A stretch of 64,000 nucleotides of DNA from JANSXG01 sp024743075 (GTDB lineage: Bacteria > Planctomycetota > Phycisphaerae > Phycisphaerales > UBA1924), in the NCBI GenBank assembly GCA_042140185.1, contig CP159477.1, forward strand, positions 1,302,001 to 1,366,000, written 5' to 3'. The notes under the pieces were generated by a model that was given only the letters and a program-made list of their open reading frames with translations, was not told the origin of the DNA and ran no database searches. A program made the translations under genes and the position numbers. Shown here piece after piece: positions 37,234 through 45,815 of the stretch. Numbering within the stretch: the stretch's first letter is position 1; every line of letters starts with the position of its first letter.

Positions 37234-38004
37234 ATGATGAATGACCTTGAAGAGCGAGCGAAAGAGCTTCGTTGCATCTACTCGATCGACGCGATCCTTT
37301 CCGACAGAAGTCAGGCGCTGCCAACAGTATTCGATCGTGTTCTCGCAGCGATACCTGCGGGTTGGCAGGATCCGCAATCTACCGGAGTTCGCATCGAGTA
37401 TCTCGGGTGCAGCTACAGCGACGATCGGTTTACCATGAACGGGGAGGTAATCAGCGAGTCGTTGCGACTTTGGGGCACCGGCATCGGACGCGTGATGGTC
37501 AGCCGAACAGCTGGCTCAGAGGTGAAGTTCACCCAAGCGTTTCTCGACGAAGAGAAGGAACTACTTCACAGGATCGCCGTGCGCCTCGGAGAGTTCCTCG
37601 AATGGAAGCAGTCCGAGTTGCTGAGTGAACGCGCCCCGCAGCGACTCTCGCACTGGGCGTGGCGACAACGGTTCGCCGAAGCCCTCGCCAACAGCATTGA
37701 TACGAATCGCTACAGCGTAAAGCAAGTGTTCCTGGGTGGAAGTACCGCCAGAGGTGACGCAGGACCTGCGAGCGACATCGATGTCTACATCGTGTGCGAT
37801 GGTTCTCCAGACCAGCATAGGGACCTAGCGGTCTGGCTCGACGGATGGAGTCGTTGTCTTGGGGAAGTTGCGCTGCAACAAACCGGTCAGCATTTCCCGG
37901 GCGGAATACTGAACGTTCAGTGGCTAGTCGCCGAGCCCGACTTCTGGCAAACATCTGAGCTTCAGGAACTCAAGATCACCACGCGTCGCGTCACGAGCAC
38001 CTGA
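37234..38004 (+). CDS. GAF-like sensor fused to a minimal nucleotidyltransferase
   Basis: About 256 residues from MMNDLEERAKELRCIYSID; the frame is open much further upstream and the start is uncertain (ATG at 37168 is another choice). The N-terminal half begins ERAKELRCIYSIDAIL and ends near ELLHRIAVRLGEFLEWKQ, resembling the sensor module of the kinase at 32436. The C-terminal half has the nucleotidyltransferase signature FLGGSTARGDAGPASDIDVY (about residues 166-185): GS in a loop, then the metal-binding pair DID. Such enzymes transfer AMP or UMP to proteins or small molecules. A role modifying GDH or another operon protein, like GlnD or GlnE, is speculative. Confidence 0.72.
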   Translation: MMNDLEERAKELRCIYSIDAILSDRSQALPTVFDRVLAAIPAGWQDPQSTGVRIEYLGCSYSDDRFTMNGEVISESLRLWGTGIGRVMVSRTAGSEVKFTQAFLDEEKELLHRIAVRLGEFLEWKQSELLSERAPQRLSHWAWRQRFAEALANSIDTNRYSVKQVFLGGSTARGDAGPASDIDVYIVCDGSPDQHRDLAVWLDGWSRCLGEVALQQTGQHFPGGILNVQWLVAEPDFWQTSELQELKITTRRVTST

Positions 38005-38093
38005 TTCCGATCATGACCACGACTCTGATCATCCACGAACGCGCGGTCCGCCGACAGCCGTTCGTCAAGAATGCCCTCTGATTCAGTTCTCCC

Positions 38094-39272
38094 ATGAGTA
38101 TGCCATCCACCACTGAAACCCGTGCACCAATAGTCACCGCAGCGCTTCCGGAAGAGCGAACGGAGCGTCGTACACCCATTACACCGGAATCGGTGAAGAC
38201 TCTCCGGCAGGCTGGGTGGCGATGCGTTGTTCCGGAAGGTCTCGGTCATGCGGCGGGCTGGACCGACGATGCTTTCCGCTCCTCTGGAGCAGAGGTCGCG
38301 GCCGAAGCAACCGCTCTGTCGAATGCGGACGCCGTGTTCTGTGTGGAGCCGCCTTCGATGCGCGTCGTCCGGTCATTGAAGCCCGGCTGCCTGTTGCTGG
38401 GCCTGCTTCGCCCGTTCACCTCTTGCGAGCTTTTCAGGGCGGCCTGCGAAAGAGAGCTTTCTTCGATAGCGATGGAGCTGGTTCCGCGATCGACGAGGGC
38501 TCAGCCAATGGACGCCCTGAGTTCACAGGCGAGCTTGGCGGGATACGCTGCGGTGGTCTTGGCCGCGTCGAGGCTCCCAAGAATCCTCCCCATGATGACG
38601 ACTCCTGCAGGAACTCTCTCCCCGGCCAGCGTTCTCGTCATCGGAACCGGCGTTGCGGGACTTCAGGCGATCGCGACTGCCGTTCGCTTGGGAGCTCAGG
38701 TGACCGCCTACGACGTGCGATCCACTGCGAAAGAGCAGGCCGAGTCACTCGGCGCTCGCTTTGCAAGAATCCCGCGGGTCGCGGACACCGAGACGGAGCA
38801 GGGATACGCTTCGACACAACCAGAGAGGCAGACTGCCAATCAGCAGTCTGTTCTCGCCCGCCTGTGTGAGAAAGCGGACATCGTCATTGCGACGGCGCAG
38901 ATCTTCGGCGGTCAAGCTCCGGTTCTTGTCAAGCGCGACGTCTTCTCGCGAATGCGACCTGGATCTGTACTCGTCGACCTGGCGATCGCGACCGGTGGGA
39001 ACATCGAAGGAACCCGGGACGGCATGGACTGTTCGGTCGACGGAGTCACGGTCATCGCTGATTCTCACATCGTTTCCCGTTTGGCCCACGCTGCGAGCTC
39101 CATGCTCGCGTCGAACATGGTATCGCTGCTCACTCACATCGCTGATGGTTCTGGAACGCTCAAGACTGATGAACCCGACGAGATCATGGAAGCGGCGCTC
39201 GTCACGCACGCAGGCAACCTTCGGGACACGGCTGCTTTGAAGCTTCTTCAGATGGAAGCGGCGACACCATGA
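38094..39272 (+). CDS. pntA: NAD(P) transhydrogenase alpha subunit, NAD-binding part (PntA1)
   Basis: 392 residues. Domain I of proton-translocating transhydrogenase: ERRTPITPESVKTLRQAGW, MDALSSQASLAGYAAV, the NAD-binding loop VLVIGTGVAGLQAIATA, TAYDVRSTAKEQAESLGARF and MRPGSVLVDLAIATGGNIEG. The soluble alpha part is separate from the membrane part, as in Rhodospirillum-type three-subunit enzymes. It binds NAD(H) and passes hydride to NADP(H) on PntB, driven by proton influx. ATG at 38094 or 38100; the stop overlaps the next gene in ATGA. A gap of about 90 bases separates it from the sensor-nucleotidyltransferase. Confidence 0.93.
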   Translation: MSMPSTTETRAPIVTAALPEERTERRTPITPESVKTLRQAGWRCVVPEGLGHAAGWTDDAFRSSGAEVAAEATALSNADAVFCVEPPSMRVVRSLKPGCLLLGLLRPFTSCELFRAACERELSSIAMELVPRSTRAQPMDALSSQASLAGYAAVVLAASRLPRILPMMTTPAGTLSPASVLVIGTGVAGLQAIATAVRLGAQVTAYDVRSTAKEQAESLGARFARIPRVADTETEQGYASTQPERQTANQQSVLARLCEKADIVIATAQIFGGQAPVLVKRDVFSRMRPGSVLVDLAIATGGNIEGTRDGMDCSVDGVTVIADSHIVSRLAHAASSMLASNMVSLLTHIADGSGTLKTDEPDEIMEAALVTHAGNLRDTAALKLLQMEAATP

Positions 39273-39592
39273 TCACCGAGCTACTGCTGATTCTGCTCTT
39301 GGCCGCCTTCCTCGGAGTCGAGTTGATTCATCGCATCCCGTCTCGGCTGCACACGCCGCTGATGTCCGGAACGAACGCGATATCAGGGATCACGATTGTT
39401 GGCGCAATCCTGTCCTCGTCTGTCGAAGGACCCGTCGCATCTGTCGTTGCTGCGATCGCATTGTTTGCGGCGTCGGTGAACGTGGTCGGAGGATACGTTG
39501 TCACGGACCGGATGCTCCGAATGTTCGATGTAAGTGAAACGGCAGGTCGAACCGCCGCGACCGGTCACCAAACGGACGAGACCGAAACATGA
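39269..39592 (+). CDS. NAD(P) transhydrogenase alpha subunit, membrane part (PntA2)
   Basis: 107 residues with three predicted transmembrane helices: LLLILLLAAFLGVELIH, NAISGITIVGAILSS and VVAAIALFAASVNVVGGYVV. The motif LHTPLMSGTNAISGI is the hallmark of this small subunit, which completes the proton channel with PntB. It overlaps both neighbours in ATGA, so the three subunits are made in step. Confidence 0.93.
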   Translation: MITELLLILLLAAFLGVELIHRIPSRLHTPLMSGTNAISGITIVGAILSSSVEGPVASVVAAIALFAASVNVVGGYVVTDRMLRMFDVSETAGRTAATGHQTDETET

Positions 39593-40968
39593 AAGGGGTT
39601 TGGGTATTGAGCTTCGCGGACGTGTTACTGCTCCTGGCCTGCGCGGCGTTCATCATGGGTCTGAAGCAGATGGGACGCAAGCAGTCTGCCAAACGCGGGA
39701 ATCGGATCTCATCGCTAGGGATGATGGCTGCCGTAGTTAACGCCCTGTTTCAAGCGGAAACAAACTTGATCCTCATTGTCTCGATCGTGGCTGCGGGGAC
39801 AGCGGCGGGGATCGCGCTTGCGATTCGTGTGAGAATGACTTCGATGCCGCAGCTTGTCGCCATCTTCAACGGGCTTGGCGGCTTAGCATCGCTGTGCGTC
39901 GGGTTCATCGGCCTGCTACCTCGCTCAGACCCAAATTCTATAGCTCACGCGATGTCTGCCGCCTCGATCGTCATCGGCGGTATCGCCTTTTCAGGCAGCC
40001 TTGTCGCCTACGCGAAACTCGCCGGACATATCGGCGTGGCGCCGGTGACATTGCCCCTTCAACTCACGTTTAACTTTGCCATGCTCGTGGTAGCTGTCGC
40101 CGCTGGCGCGTGGGCGACGCTCGGGGACGCTGCTGCGGTGCACGCTATCGTACTCGTGGCCGCGTCTCTGATACTTGGCGTTCTCGGGGTCGTCCGAATC
40201 GGTGGTGGAGATATGCCGGTCGTGATCGCACTGCTGAACAGCTACTCTGGAGTTGCCGCCGCTTTAGCCGGCACCGCGATCGAAAGCCCTGCGCTCATGG
40301 TGGCTGGCACGCTCGTAGGAGCGAGCGGGTTCATGCTCACAAGGGTGATGTGCAAGGCCATGAACCGATCTCTATCAAACGTATTGTTCGGTGGTTTCGG
40401 TGCCGCGAGTGCTTCGTCAGGCTCACAACAACCGACCGGGAACGTAACACCAGTAAGCGTGGAAGACGCTTACCTTATGCTTGAGGCGGCGCGGTCGGTG
40501 GTATTTGTCCCGGGTTACGGCATGGCGGTGGCGAAAGCTCAGCACGCCGTTCATGAACTCTCGCAGTTGTTGATAGCCAACGGTTGCGATGTCCGGTTCG
40601 TTATCCATCCTGTCGCGGGTCGCATGCCCGGTCATATGAACGTGTTGCTGGCTGAAGCTGGCGTAGATTACGATCTGCTGCGCGAACTCGGTGAATTCAA
40701 TGAATCAATGCATCTGACGGATGTCGCTGTGGTCATCGGTGCGAATGATGTGGTGAACCCGGATGCCAGAGACAATCCGACGAGTCCTCTTTACGGGATG
40801 CCTATTGTCAATGTTGACATGGCACGTTGCACGATCGTCATCAAGCGCGGTATGGGTCACGGATTCGCCGGTGTGGACAACGCGCTATTCACCCTTCCGA
40901 GAACCAGCATGCTCTTCGGTGACGCGAGATCATCTGTGGCAAAGATCAACGAGCAGTTTGTAGCGTAG
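39589..40968 (+). CDS. pntB: NAD(P) transhydrogenase beta subunit (PntB)
   Basis: 459 residues. The N-terminal half has multiple membrane helices (PQLVAIFNGLGGLASLCVGF, GGIAFSGSLVAYAKLAGHIG, DMPVVIALLNSYSGVAAALA). The C-terminal domain III binds NADP(H): VVFVPGYGMAVAKAQHAVHE, FVIHPVAGRMPGHMNVLLAE, VVIGANDVVNPDA, TIVIKRGMGHGFAGVDN. All expected motifs are present. It is the last gene of the sigma-54-controlled set. I saw no terminator right after it. Confidence 0.95.
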   Translation: MKGVWVLSFADVLLLLACAAFIMGLKQMGRKQSAKRGNRISSLGMMAAVVNALFQAETNLILIVSIVAAGTAAGIALAIRVRMTSMPQLVAIFNGLGGLASLCVGFIGLLPRSDPNSIAHAMSAASIVIGGIAFSGSLVAYAKLAGHIGVAPVTLPLQLTFNFAMLVVAVAAGAWATLGDAAAVHAIVLVAASLILGVLGVVRIGGGDMPVVIALLNSYSGVAAALAGTAIESPALMVAGTLVGASGFMLTRVMCKAMNRSLSNVLFGGFGAASASSGSQQPTGNVTPVSVEDAYLMLEAARSVVFVPGYGMAVAKAQHAVHELSQLLIANGCDVRFVIHPVAGRMPGHMNVLLAEAGVDYDLLRELGEFNESMHLTDVAVVIGANDVVNPDARDNPTSPLYGMPIVNVDMARCTIVIKRGMGHGFAGVDNALFTLPRTSMLFGDARSSVAKINEQFVA

Positions 40969-41265
40969 TCAAAGCGGTATGGAACAGGTCTCACACGCTG
41001 AGCCTTTGAAACGATGCTCTCGCCTTTTCCGGTCGGTTGAGCCTGACGCGCGTACCAAAAACTCGTCCTCCGCTGCTATCGCCTCCGGGATCGGCGTTCG
41101 TGTCGGGAGCGGGTTGTCGAGCCCTCGTAGTTGAGCGGACTCGTACTGACGCAGTTTCTCCTTGGCGATCTGCGGGGAGTCGGTGCGCCGCGACCATCGC
41201 GTGAAGCATCCGCTCAATCGGTCCGGCAGGTAGTAAGTGTTGCCGCGCCTGAGGAGCAAGGCCAT
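40969..41265 (-). pseudogene. Probable remnant of a tyrosine recombinase (integrase) N-terminus
   Basis: The frame begins MALLLRRGNTYYL with GGGAGG upstream, and continues RWSRRTDSPQIAKEKLRQYE and RGLDNPLPTRTPIPEAI, which resemble the arm-binding N-terminus of phage-type integrases. After about 65 residues the resemblance ends and no catalytic domain (R-HxxR-Y) follows, so this is at best a truncated relic. It sits between the transhydrogenase genes and the metal-resistance cluster, a fitting place for an island boundary. A search with this segment would decide; an unrelated small protein is possible. Confidence 0.4.
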
Positions 41266-41320
41266 CGGGAGCCTCCCGGGTCATTGATGACCCCTGATCG
41301 GCGGTCCCTTCTGGTTCGGG

Positions 41321-41341
41321 TGTACATCAAATTGATGTACA
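41321..41341. repeat. 21-base perfect palindrome
   Basis: TGTACATCAA and TTGATGTACA flank a single A. It is 56 bases upstream of the integrase remnant's start. It may be an operator or a recombination site; nothing in the sequence tells which. Confidence 0.5.
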
Positions 41342-41360
41342 AATGGCCCGATCGACCATG

Positions 41361-41393
41361 AAAAAAGGGACCCGCGATTTCTCGCAAGTCCCT
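41361..41393 (-). terminator. Strong rho-independent terminator, GAAA tetraloop (minus strand)
   Basis: Read on the minus strand, AGGGACTTGCGA and TCGCGGGTCCCT form a 12-pair stem (two G-U pairs) closed by GAAA and followed by six T. It would stop transcripts coming from the arsR side. The bases between it and 41609 hold no gene I recognise. Confidence 0.7.
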
Positions 41394-41609
41394 GTCATTC
41401 AAGAAGTAGTGTTGGCTGGACTTTGGTCGTGACGCGATTTTCTCTCGACTTGGTTGCACAACTACCCGGGAGTAATCGGCAGTTTCATGAGCCATTCGAG
41501 AGCCCATACCCCACGCTGTTCGCATTTTACTTGGGGGTCTCTTTTGTCAAGTCCAGCCCCCCTGTCATCCGGAAGCCTGGGGTCGGAGAAGCTCTCAAGA
41601 CGGAAGTGC

Positions 41610-41983
41610 TCATCGGTTGTCCCGTTGATCGGCGGATGTAAAACCTGCTTCGACGTACTCATCCACATGGCACCAAGCGCGTTCCAGCAGCACGGGAACG
41701 CATGGATCGATCACGCAGTAGATTGCCTGAAGCCCATTGCGACGCTTGCCAACTACGCCGATCTCAGCAAGTCGTTGCAACTGGTTCGACACCGCCTGAA
41801 CCGACATCCCGCTTTCATCCGCGAGATCTCCCACGCTGAGTTCGTCCACCCGGATTAGGGCGTGAAGCAGACGGAGTCGGGTTGGATGGGCCAAGCTCTT
41901 AAAGAGGATGCCGACCCGCTCGGCTTCGAGAGCCCCAATGAGCGGGGCGCGGCCAGAGGCAGTTTTGGGCGGCAAGACTCCAT
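41610..41983 (-). CDS. ArsR/SmtB-family metal-responsive repressor
   Basis: The winged helix is clear: ILFKSLAHPTRLRLLHALIR, ELSVGDLADESGMSVQAVSN and QLQRLAEIGVVGKRRNGLQA. The last helix, IDPCVPVLLERAWCHVDEYV, has two cysteines and a histidine, a likely soft-metal site. The start is ambiguous. The ATG at 41983 has GAAAGG seven bases upstream but is one base out of frame with the rest; an in-frame TTG lies at 41975. One missing base near 41965-41981 would join them. The longer open frame up to 42215 crosses the operator and is unlikely. It is divergent from the first efflux cassette and probably represses it. Confidence 0.82.
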
Positions 41984-42022
41984 TTGGGACCCTTTCGGAT
42001 TTGTGAAAAGCGATGAACCGCG

Positions 42023-42056
42023 CTTGACTATTACACGACATGGTGTAATAGTCAAG
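42023..42056. promoter_or_regulatory. ArsR operator with overlapping divergent promoters
   Basis: CTTGACTATTACAC and GTGTAATAGTCAAG form a perfect 14-base inverted repeat around GACATG. Because of the symmetry each strand has TTGACT and, 16 bases later, TAATAG (plus strand 42024-42029 and 42046-42051). One bound repressor could therefore close the promoters of both arsR and the efflux cassette. Confidence 0.85.
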
Positions 42057-42092
42057 ATGTCGCAGGCCTGATTGACCCGCATCCCCGCATCC

Positions 42093-42533
42093 ATGAAACA
42101 CCGCCAAGCCATCTCGATCCTGCTCACCCTCTTGTTGGCCGTGGGAGCGGGCCTCGGCCCGCGGTTTCTCTGCATTTGTGCTGATGGGACCGCAAGCACC
42201 CAGTTTGGCGACCAATTCTGCTGCGACGGGCCGGGTGAGGACCCGTGCCCGGTTCCCTCAGAGCACAGCGAAGAATCGAGTCACCGCATTGCCTGCCCCG
42301 ACGGCGGATGCCAGTCCACCGAGGTGGAATCCGAGTTGATCGTCGCCGTTGACCGCTTCGAGAAAGACGCGGTAGAAGACTGGTCTCTCGGTGGGCCTGA
42401 TGATCTGCCCTTCCCTTGGTTCGAGTTCCTCACTGACAGATCGGCAAAAACGTCCTCCGCCGTCCGACCTCCGGTGCTATCGGGAGTCGGATTCTCTGCT
42501 TGCCATCTTCGCAGCGTAATTCTGCTCGTTTAG
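42093..42533 (+). CDS. Small exported Cys-rich protein leading RND cassette 1
   Basis: About 146 residues from MKHRQAISILLTLLLAVGAG, a signal peptide. After it come clustered cysteines: FLCICADG, FCCDGPGEDPCP and CPDGGC, with histidines near SHRIAC. A hydrophobic C-terminal end (LRSVILLV) follows. I do not recognise a family. It is the first gene after the ArsR operator and stands before the outer-membrane factor, exactly as the genes at 49817 and 58202 do in cassettes 2 and 3. A periplasmic metal binder or sensor is a reasonable inference. A TTG at 42072 is an alternative start. Confidence 0.65.
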   Translation: MKHRQAISILLTLLLAVGAGLGPRFLCICADGTASTQFGDQFCCDGPGEDPCPVPSEHSEESSHRIACPDGGCQSTEVESELIVAVDRFEKDAVEDWSLGGPDDLPFPWFEFLTDRSAKTSSAVRPPVLSGVGFSACHLRSVILLV

Positions 42534-42626
42534 GACGACCTGGGATTCTGCGCAGTACGTGTACTGCGTTCGTATTTCCCAAAGGCTCGGTGTGCGCCGG
42601 GCAATGTCTCTATCCGAGTAGAACAC

Positions 42627-44031
42627 ATGAGATTTACTGAACCAAAGCTGTTTTGCTGCCTGGGCGTCGTCACTCTGTTGGGCGGTTGCGCGCCGTCACC
42701 ATTCGACTTCGACCCCCCCGCCGCAAGGCCTCTCTTGCGCGATATGCCTCGTTACGAAGCACCGGAGGATCCTGATCGAGTCGGACCAGGATCAGATGTG
42801 GTCACCATCGGTGAGCAGTTGACCCTTCGCCAGGCTCTCGCGGCTGCGCTCGTACGCAACCCGCGACTTCGATCGCTTGCCTGGGAGCCGAGGATTGCGG
42901 AAGCGCGTCGTCTGCAAGCCGGGCTCTCCCCCAATCCAAGCGTCGGAATCGAGGTCGAAGACTTCGCGGGCTCTGGAAGCTTGAGTGGCTTTGATTCTGC
43001 CGAGACCACCATAGCCTTTAGCCAGCTTCTTGAGCTTGGCGGGAAGCGAGACCGCCGCGTGCGGGTCGCCGAGGGGCAGTGGACTGTTTCTGCTCTCGAC
43101 TACGAAGCACAGCGGCTGGCCGTGCTCACCGACACCGCGTCCCGCTTCGTGCGGGTACTGGAGCTCCAGCAGCGTGTTGAGTTCGCCGTTCGCGCAAGTA
43201 CTCGCAGAGGAGAACCGGCGCGTCATCGATCGGAGGGTGCAGGCCGGAGATGTTTCACCCATCGACGAGATCAAGGCCCGGCTCGAAAGCGAATCCACCC
43301 GCATCGCCGCAGATCGACTCAGCCGGGAACTTGAGGCCGCGAGGCGTGAACTCAGTGCGATGTGGGATGCAACCGACCCCGGCTTTGACACGGCCATCGG
43401 ATCGCTGGATGACCTCATGCCTGTGCCGTTGCTCGATGCTCTGACGGATCTCGTTGAGCACCATCCGGAAGTTCAGCGTTGGATCGCAGAGACCGAGCGA
43501 CGATCATCGGTGGTCGCTCTCGAACGGGCTCTAGCCGTCTCCGACGTGACGGCTGGTGCTGGCATTCGGTATGCCGAAGAGAGCGAAGATGTCGGTCTCG
43601 TCGTGGCCGTGTCCGTGCCATTGGCGATCTTCGATCGCAATCAGGGAGGAGTACTGGCCGCCCGGCTCCGAGCAGCACAAGCGATCGACGAGGGGCGGGC
43701 TTCCCGACGCGATTTGGCCACCCGACTTGTTCGGGCACACGCCCGATTGACCGCCGCGTATCACGAGGCCCAGGCGATTGATGCCGCCCTACTCCCCGCG
43801 GCGAAGGACGCATACGACGCGACGCGTCGGGCCTACGACGAAGGCAAGCTCCCGTACCTCGATGTCCTCGATGCGCAGCGCACCCTTTTCGATACTGAAA
43901 CCCAAAGGCTCGAAGCTCTCGCCGAATACCACGCCGCGAAGGTGCAGGTTGAGGGGCTCATCTCAGAGCCGCTGGACACCCATTCGCTCCACGAACATTC
44001 TGATCACCCCAATCAAGGAGACACACCGTGA
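42627..44031 (+). pseudogene. Outer-membrane efflux factor, TolC/CusC family, cassette 1 (apparent frameshift)
   Basis: Lipobox VTLLGGC (Cys21). The TolC-family repeats start LTLRQALAAALVRNPRLRSL and continue ELGGKRDRRVRVAEGQW in the first frame. Around 43180-43196 the sequence moves to another frame: FAQVLAEENRRVIDRRVQAG, VSPIDEIKARLESES, then SVPLAIFDRNQGGVLAARLR, RAYDEGKLPYLDVLDAQRTL and a His-containing tail. The shift equals one extra or two missing bases. Both halves are conserved, so an error in the sequence is likely. It forms the outer-membrane tunnel for the pump encoded downstream. Its stop overlaps the adaptor's GTG start (GTGA). Confidence 0.82.
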
Positions 44032-45803
44032 GACCATCACGCGGCGTCATTTCACTCGTTTGCCTGTTCACAACGACGCTCCTGCTTGGCGGGTGCGATG
44101 GCGAACAGGAAGCATCATCGTCATCCAACGGATCACGCGCATCTGATGTGACACAGGTCGCTCACTCGCACGAGAACGGCGAGACTTGCTTCGTGTGCGA
44201 CGCCACGAAGCGCGACGCCGGCCGCTTGTGGTGTACCGAGCATGCCCGGTACGAGGACCGGTGTTGGATTTGTCAGCCGCAGCTTGAGGATTCGTCCCGA
44301 CCGTATTGCGACGAACACAATTTGTATGAGGACGAATGCCATCTCTGCAACCCGGCACTCGATGCCTCGCAGAACACATCCGACGAGTCGTCGGGCGGGC
44401 TCCATGGACACAGCGCTGACGAGACCTGCTTCATCTGTGACCCGGCCAAGCGTGATGAGGGCCGCTTGTGGTGCAGCGAGCATGCTCGCTATGAAGACCG
44501 GTGCTGGATCTGCCAACCACAGTTGGAAGACGCGGACCGGGCGTATTGCGAGGAGCACTTCCTTTACGAAGACGAATGCCACCTGTGCAATCCCGCTCTG
44601 CTGGGGGACGCCTCGGCGACGCCCTCCCGCGATGGTGCCCCCTCTCTCTTCTGTCATGAGCACGGGGTCGATGAGATCGAATGCGGAATCTGCCAGCCTC
44701 AGCTCGCTGGGACGCTTGAGGCTGGCGAGTCGCTGCTCGTCCGCATGCCCTCCGCGAGATCGGCAGAGCTTGCCGGGCTGACGCTTGAGCGACCGAATCG
44801 AGGCGCTGCTTCAGCAACGATCAGCTTGTTGGGCGAGGTCCGCTACAACGGGAACAGATTGGCCAAGCTCACACCGTTGGCCCCCGGTGTAATCACTGAT
44901 ATCCGTGTCGATGTTGGCGACCAGGTTGAAGAAGGGCAAATTCTCGCGGTCATCAACTCCGTGGCGGTGGCACAAGCGAAGTCCGCGTACCTGTCCAAGA
45001 TCGCAGAGGTCGAAGCGAGAACCACCGTGTTCGAGCGTGAGCAGAAGCTCGTCAACGAGAACATTGCTGCACGCCGGGACTTCCAGGATGCCCAGGCAGC
45101 GCTCAAGCTCGCTGAGCTGGAAGTGCGTCGCACGCATCAGCAGCTCATCAATCTCGGCTTCACTGAATCGGAAGTCGCGGATATCGCGGCGGAGCAGTCG
45201 TCATCCTCGGACCTTTACGTCAGGGCACCCTTCGCTGGCAGCGTCGTCGAGCGGACCGCGGTTCTTGGCGAGGCAGCGGATTCAGAGGGCTCACTCTTCG
45301 AGATCGCTGATTTGTCGACGATGTGGATCGAGCTCGCGGTCCCGGAAGAGCAGGCGTTTCAGATCGAGCGCGGCGGAAAGATCATCGCGAGCGTCCGGGC
45401 TCTACCCGAGTTAGAGATCCCTGGGCAGATCACATGGATCAGCCCGCGTATCGATGAACGTACCCGGATGGTACGGGCCCGCGCGACGGTTAAAAATGAT
45501 CGTGGCATCCTTCGCCACGGCATGTTCACCGAAGTCTCCGCGATGATCGGTGGCACCTCGAACTCGCTGCTTGTCCCTGGCGAAGCGGTGCATGAGATCG
45601 ATGGCTCGCCTTTCGTTTTTGTGCGGCAGGAACCGGATCTGTTCGCGGTTCGGCGTGTTGATGTCGGGCCGCGCACGGTTTCCGGCACGATCGCCATTCT
45701 GGCGGGCCTCACAGAGACTGAGTCCGTCGTGACCGGCGGCAGCTTCACCATGAAGACCGAGTTCCTCAAGTCTCGCCTCGGTGCGGGATGTGTCGACGAC
45801 TGA
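44028..45803 (+). CDS. RND periplasmic adaptor with an N-terminal array of Cys/His knuckles, cassette 1
   Basis: 591 residues, lipobox LLLGGC (Cys23). Residues 51-225 hold 19 cysteines in repeating units of the form WC-x-EH-xx-YED-x-C-xx-C. An 80-residue block (starting at Cys54) is repeated starting at Cys134 with almost the same sequence, and a fifth unit (FCHEHGVDEIECGIC) ends the array. The CusB/CzcB-type adaptor follows: lipoyl-like KLTPLAPGVITDIRVDVGDQ, the hairpin with LVNENIAARRDFQDAQAALK, and beta-barrel segments (ERTRMVRARATVKND). The array would lie in the periplasm next to the pump entrance, well placed to bind soft metals. Its role is inference. Confidence 0.9.
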   Translation: MRPSRGVISLVCLFTTTLLLGGCDGEQEASSSSNGSRASDVTQVAHSHENGETCFVCDATKRDAGRLWCTEHARYEDRCWICQPQLEDSSRPYCDEHNLYEDECHLCNPALDASQNTSDESSGGLHGHSADETCFICDPAKRDEGRLWCSEHARYEDRCWICQPQLEDADRAYCEEHFLYEDECHLCNPALLGDASATPSRDGAPSLFCHEHGVDEIECGICQPQLAGTLEAGESLLVRMPSARSAELAGLTLERPNRGAASATISLLGEVRYNGNRLAKLTPLAPGVITDIRVDVGDQVEEGQILAVINSVAVAQAKSAYLSKIAEVEARTTVFEREQKLVNENIAARRDFQDAQAALKLAELEVRRTHQQLINLGFTESEVADIAAEQSSSSDLYVRAPFAGSVVERTAVLGEAADSEGSLFEIADLSTMWIELAVPEEQAFQIERGGKIIASVRALPELEIPGQITWISPRIDERTRMVRARATVKNDRGILRHGMFTEVSAMIGGTSNSLLVPGEAVHEIDGSPFVFVRQEPDLFAVRRVDVGPRTVSGTIAILAGLTETESVVTGGSFTMKTEFLKSRLGAGCVDD

Positions 45804-45815
45804 TCCGGAGCCACC

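Noticed and set aside
41394..41609. Possible tRNA-like attachment site in the island boundary
   Set aside because: I could not fold a cloverleaf or find a T-loop motif; no tRNA gene was found anywhere in the window.
42627..44031. Two separate outer-membrane proteins
   Set aside because: The two frames give the N- and C-terminal halves of one TolC-type protein that join near 43190.
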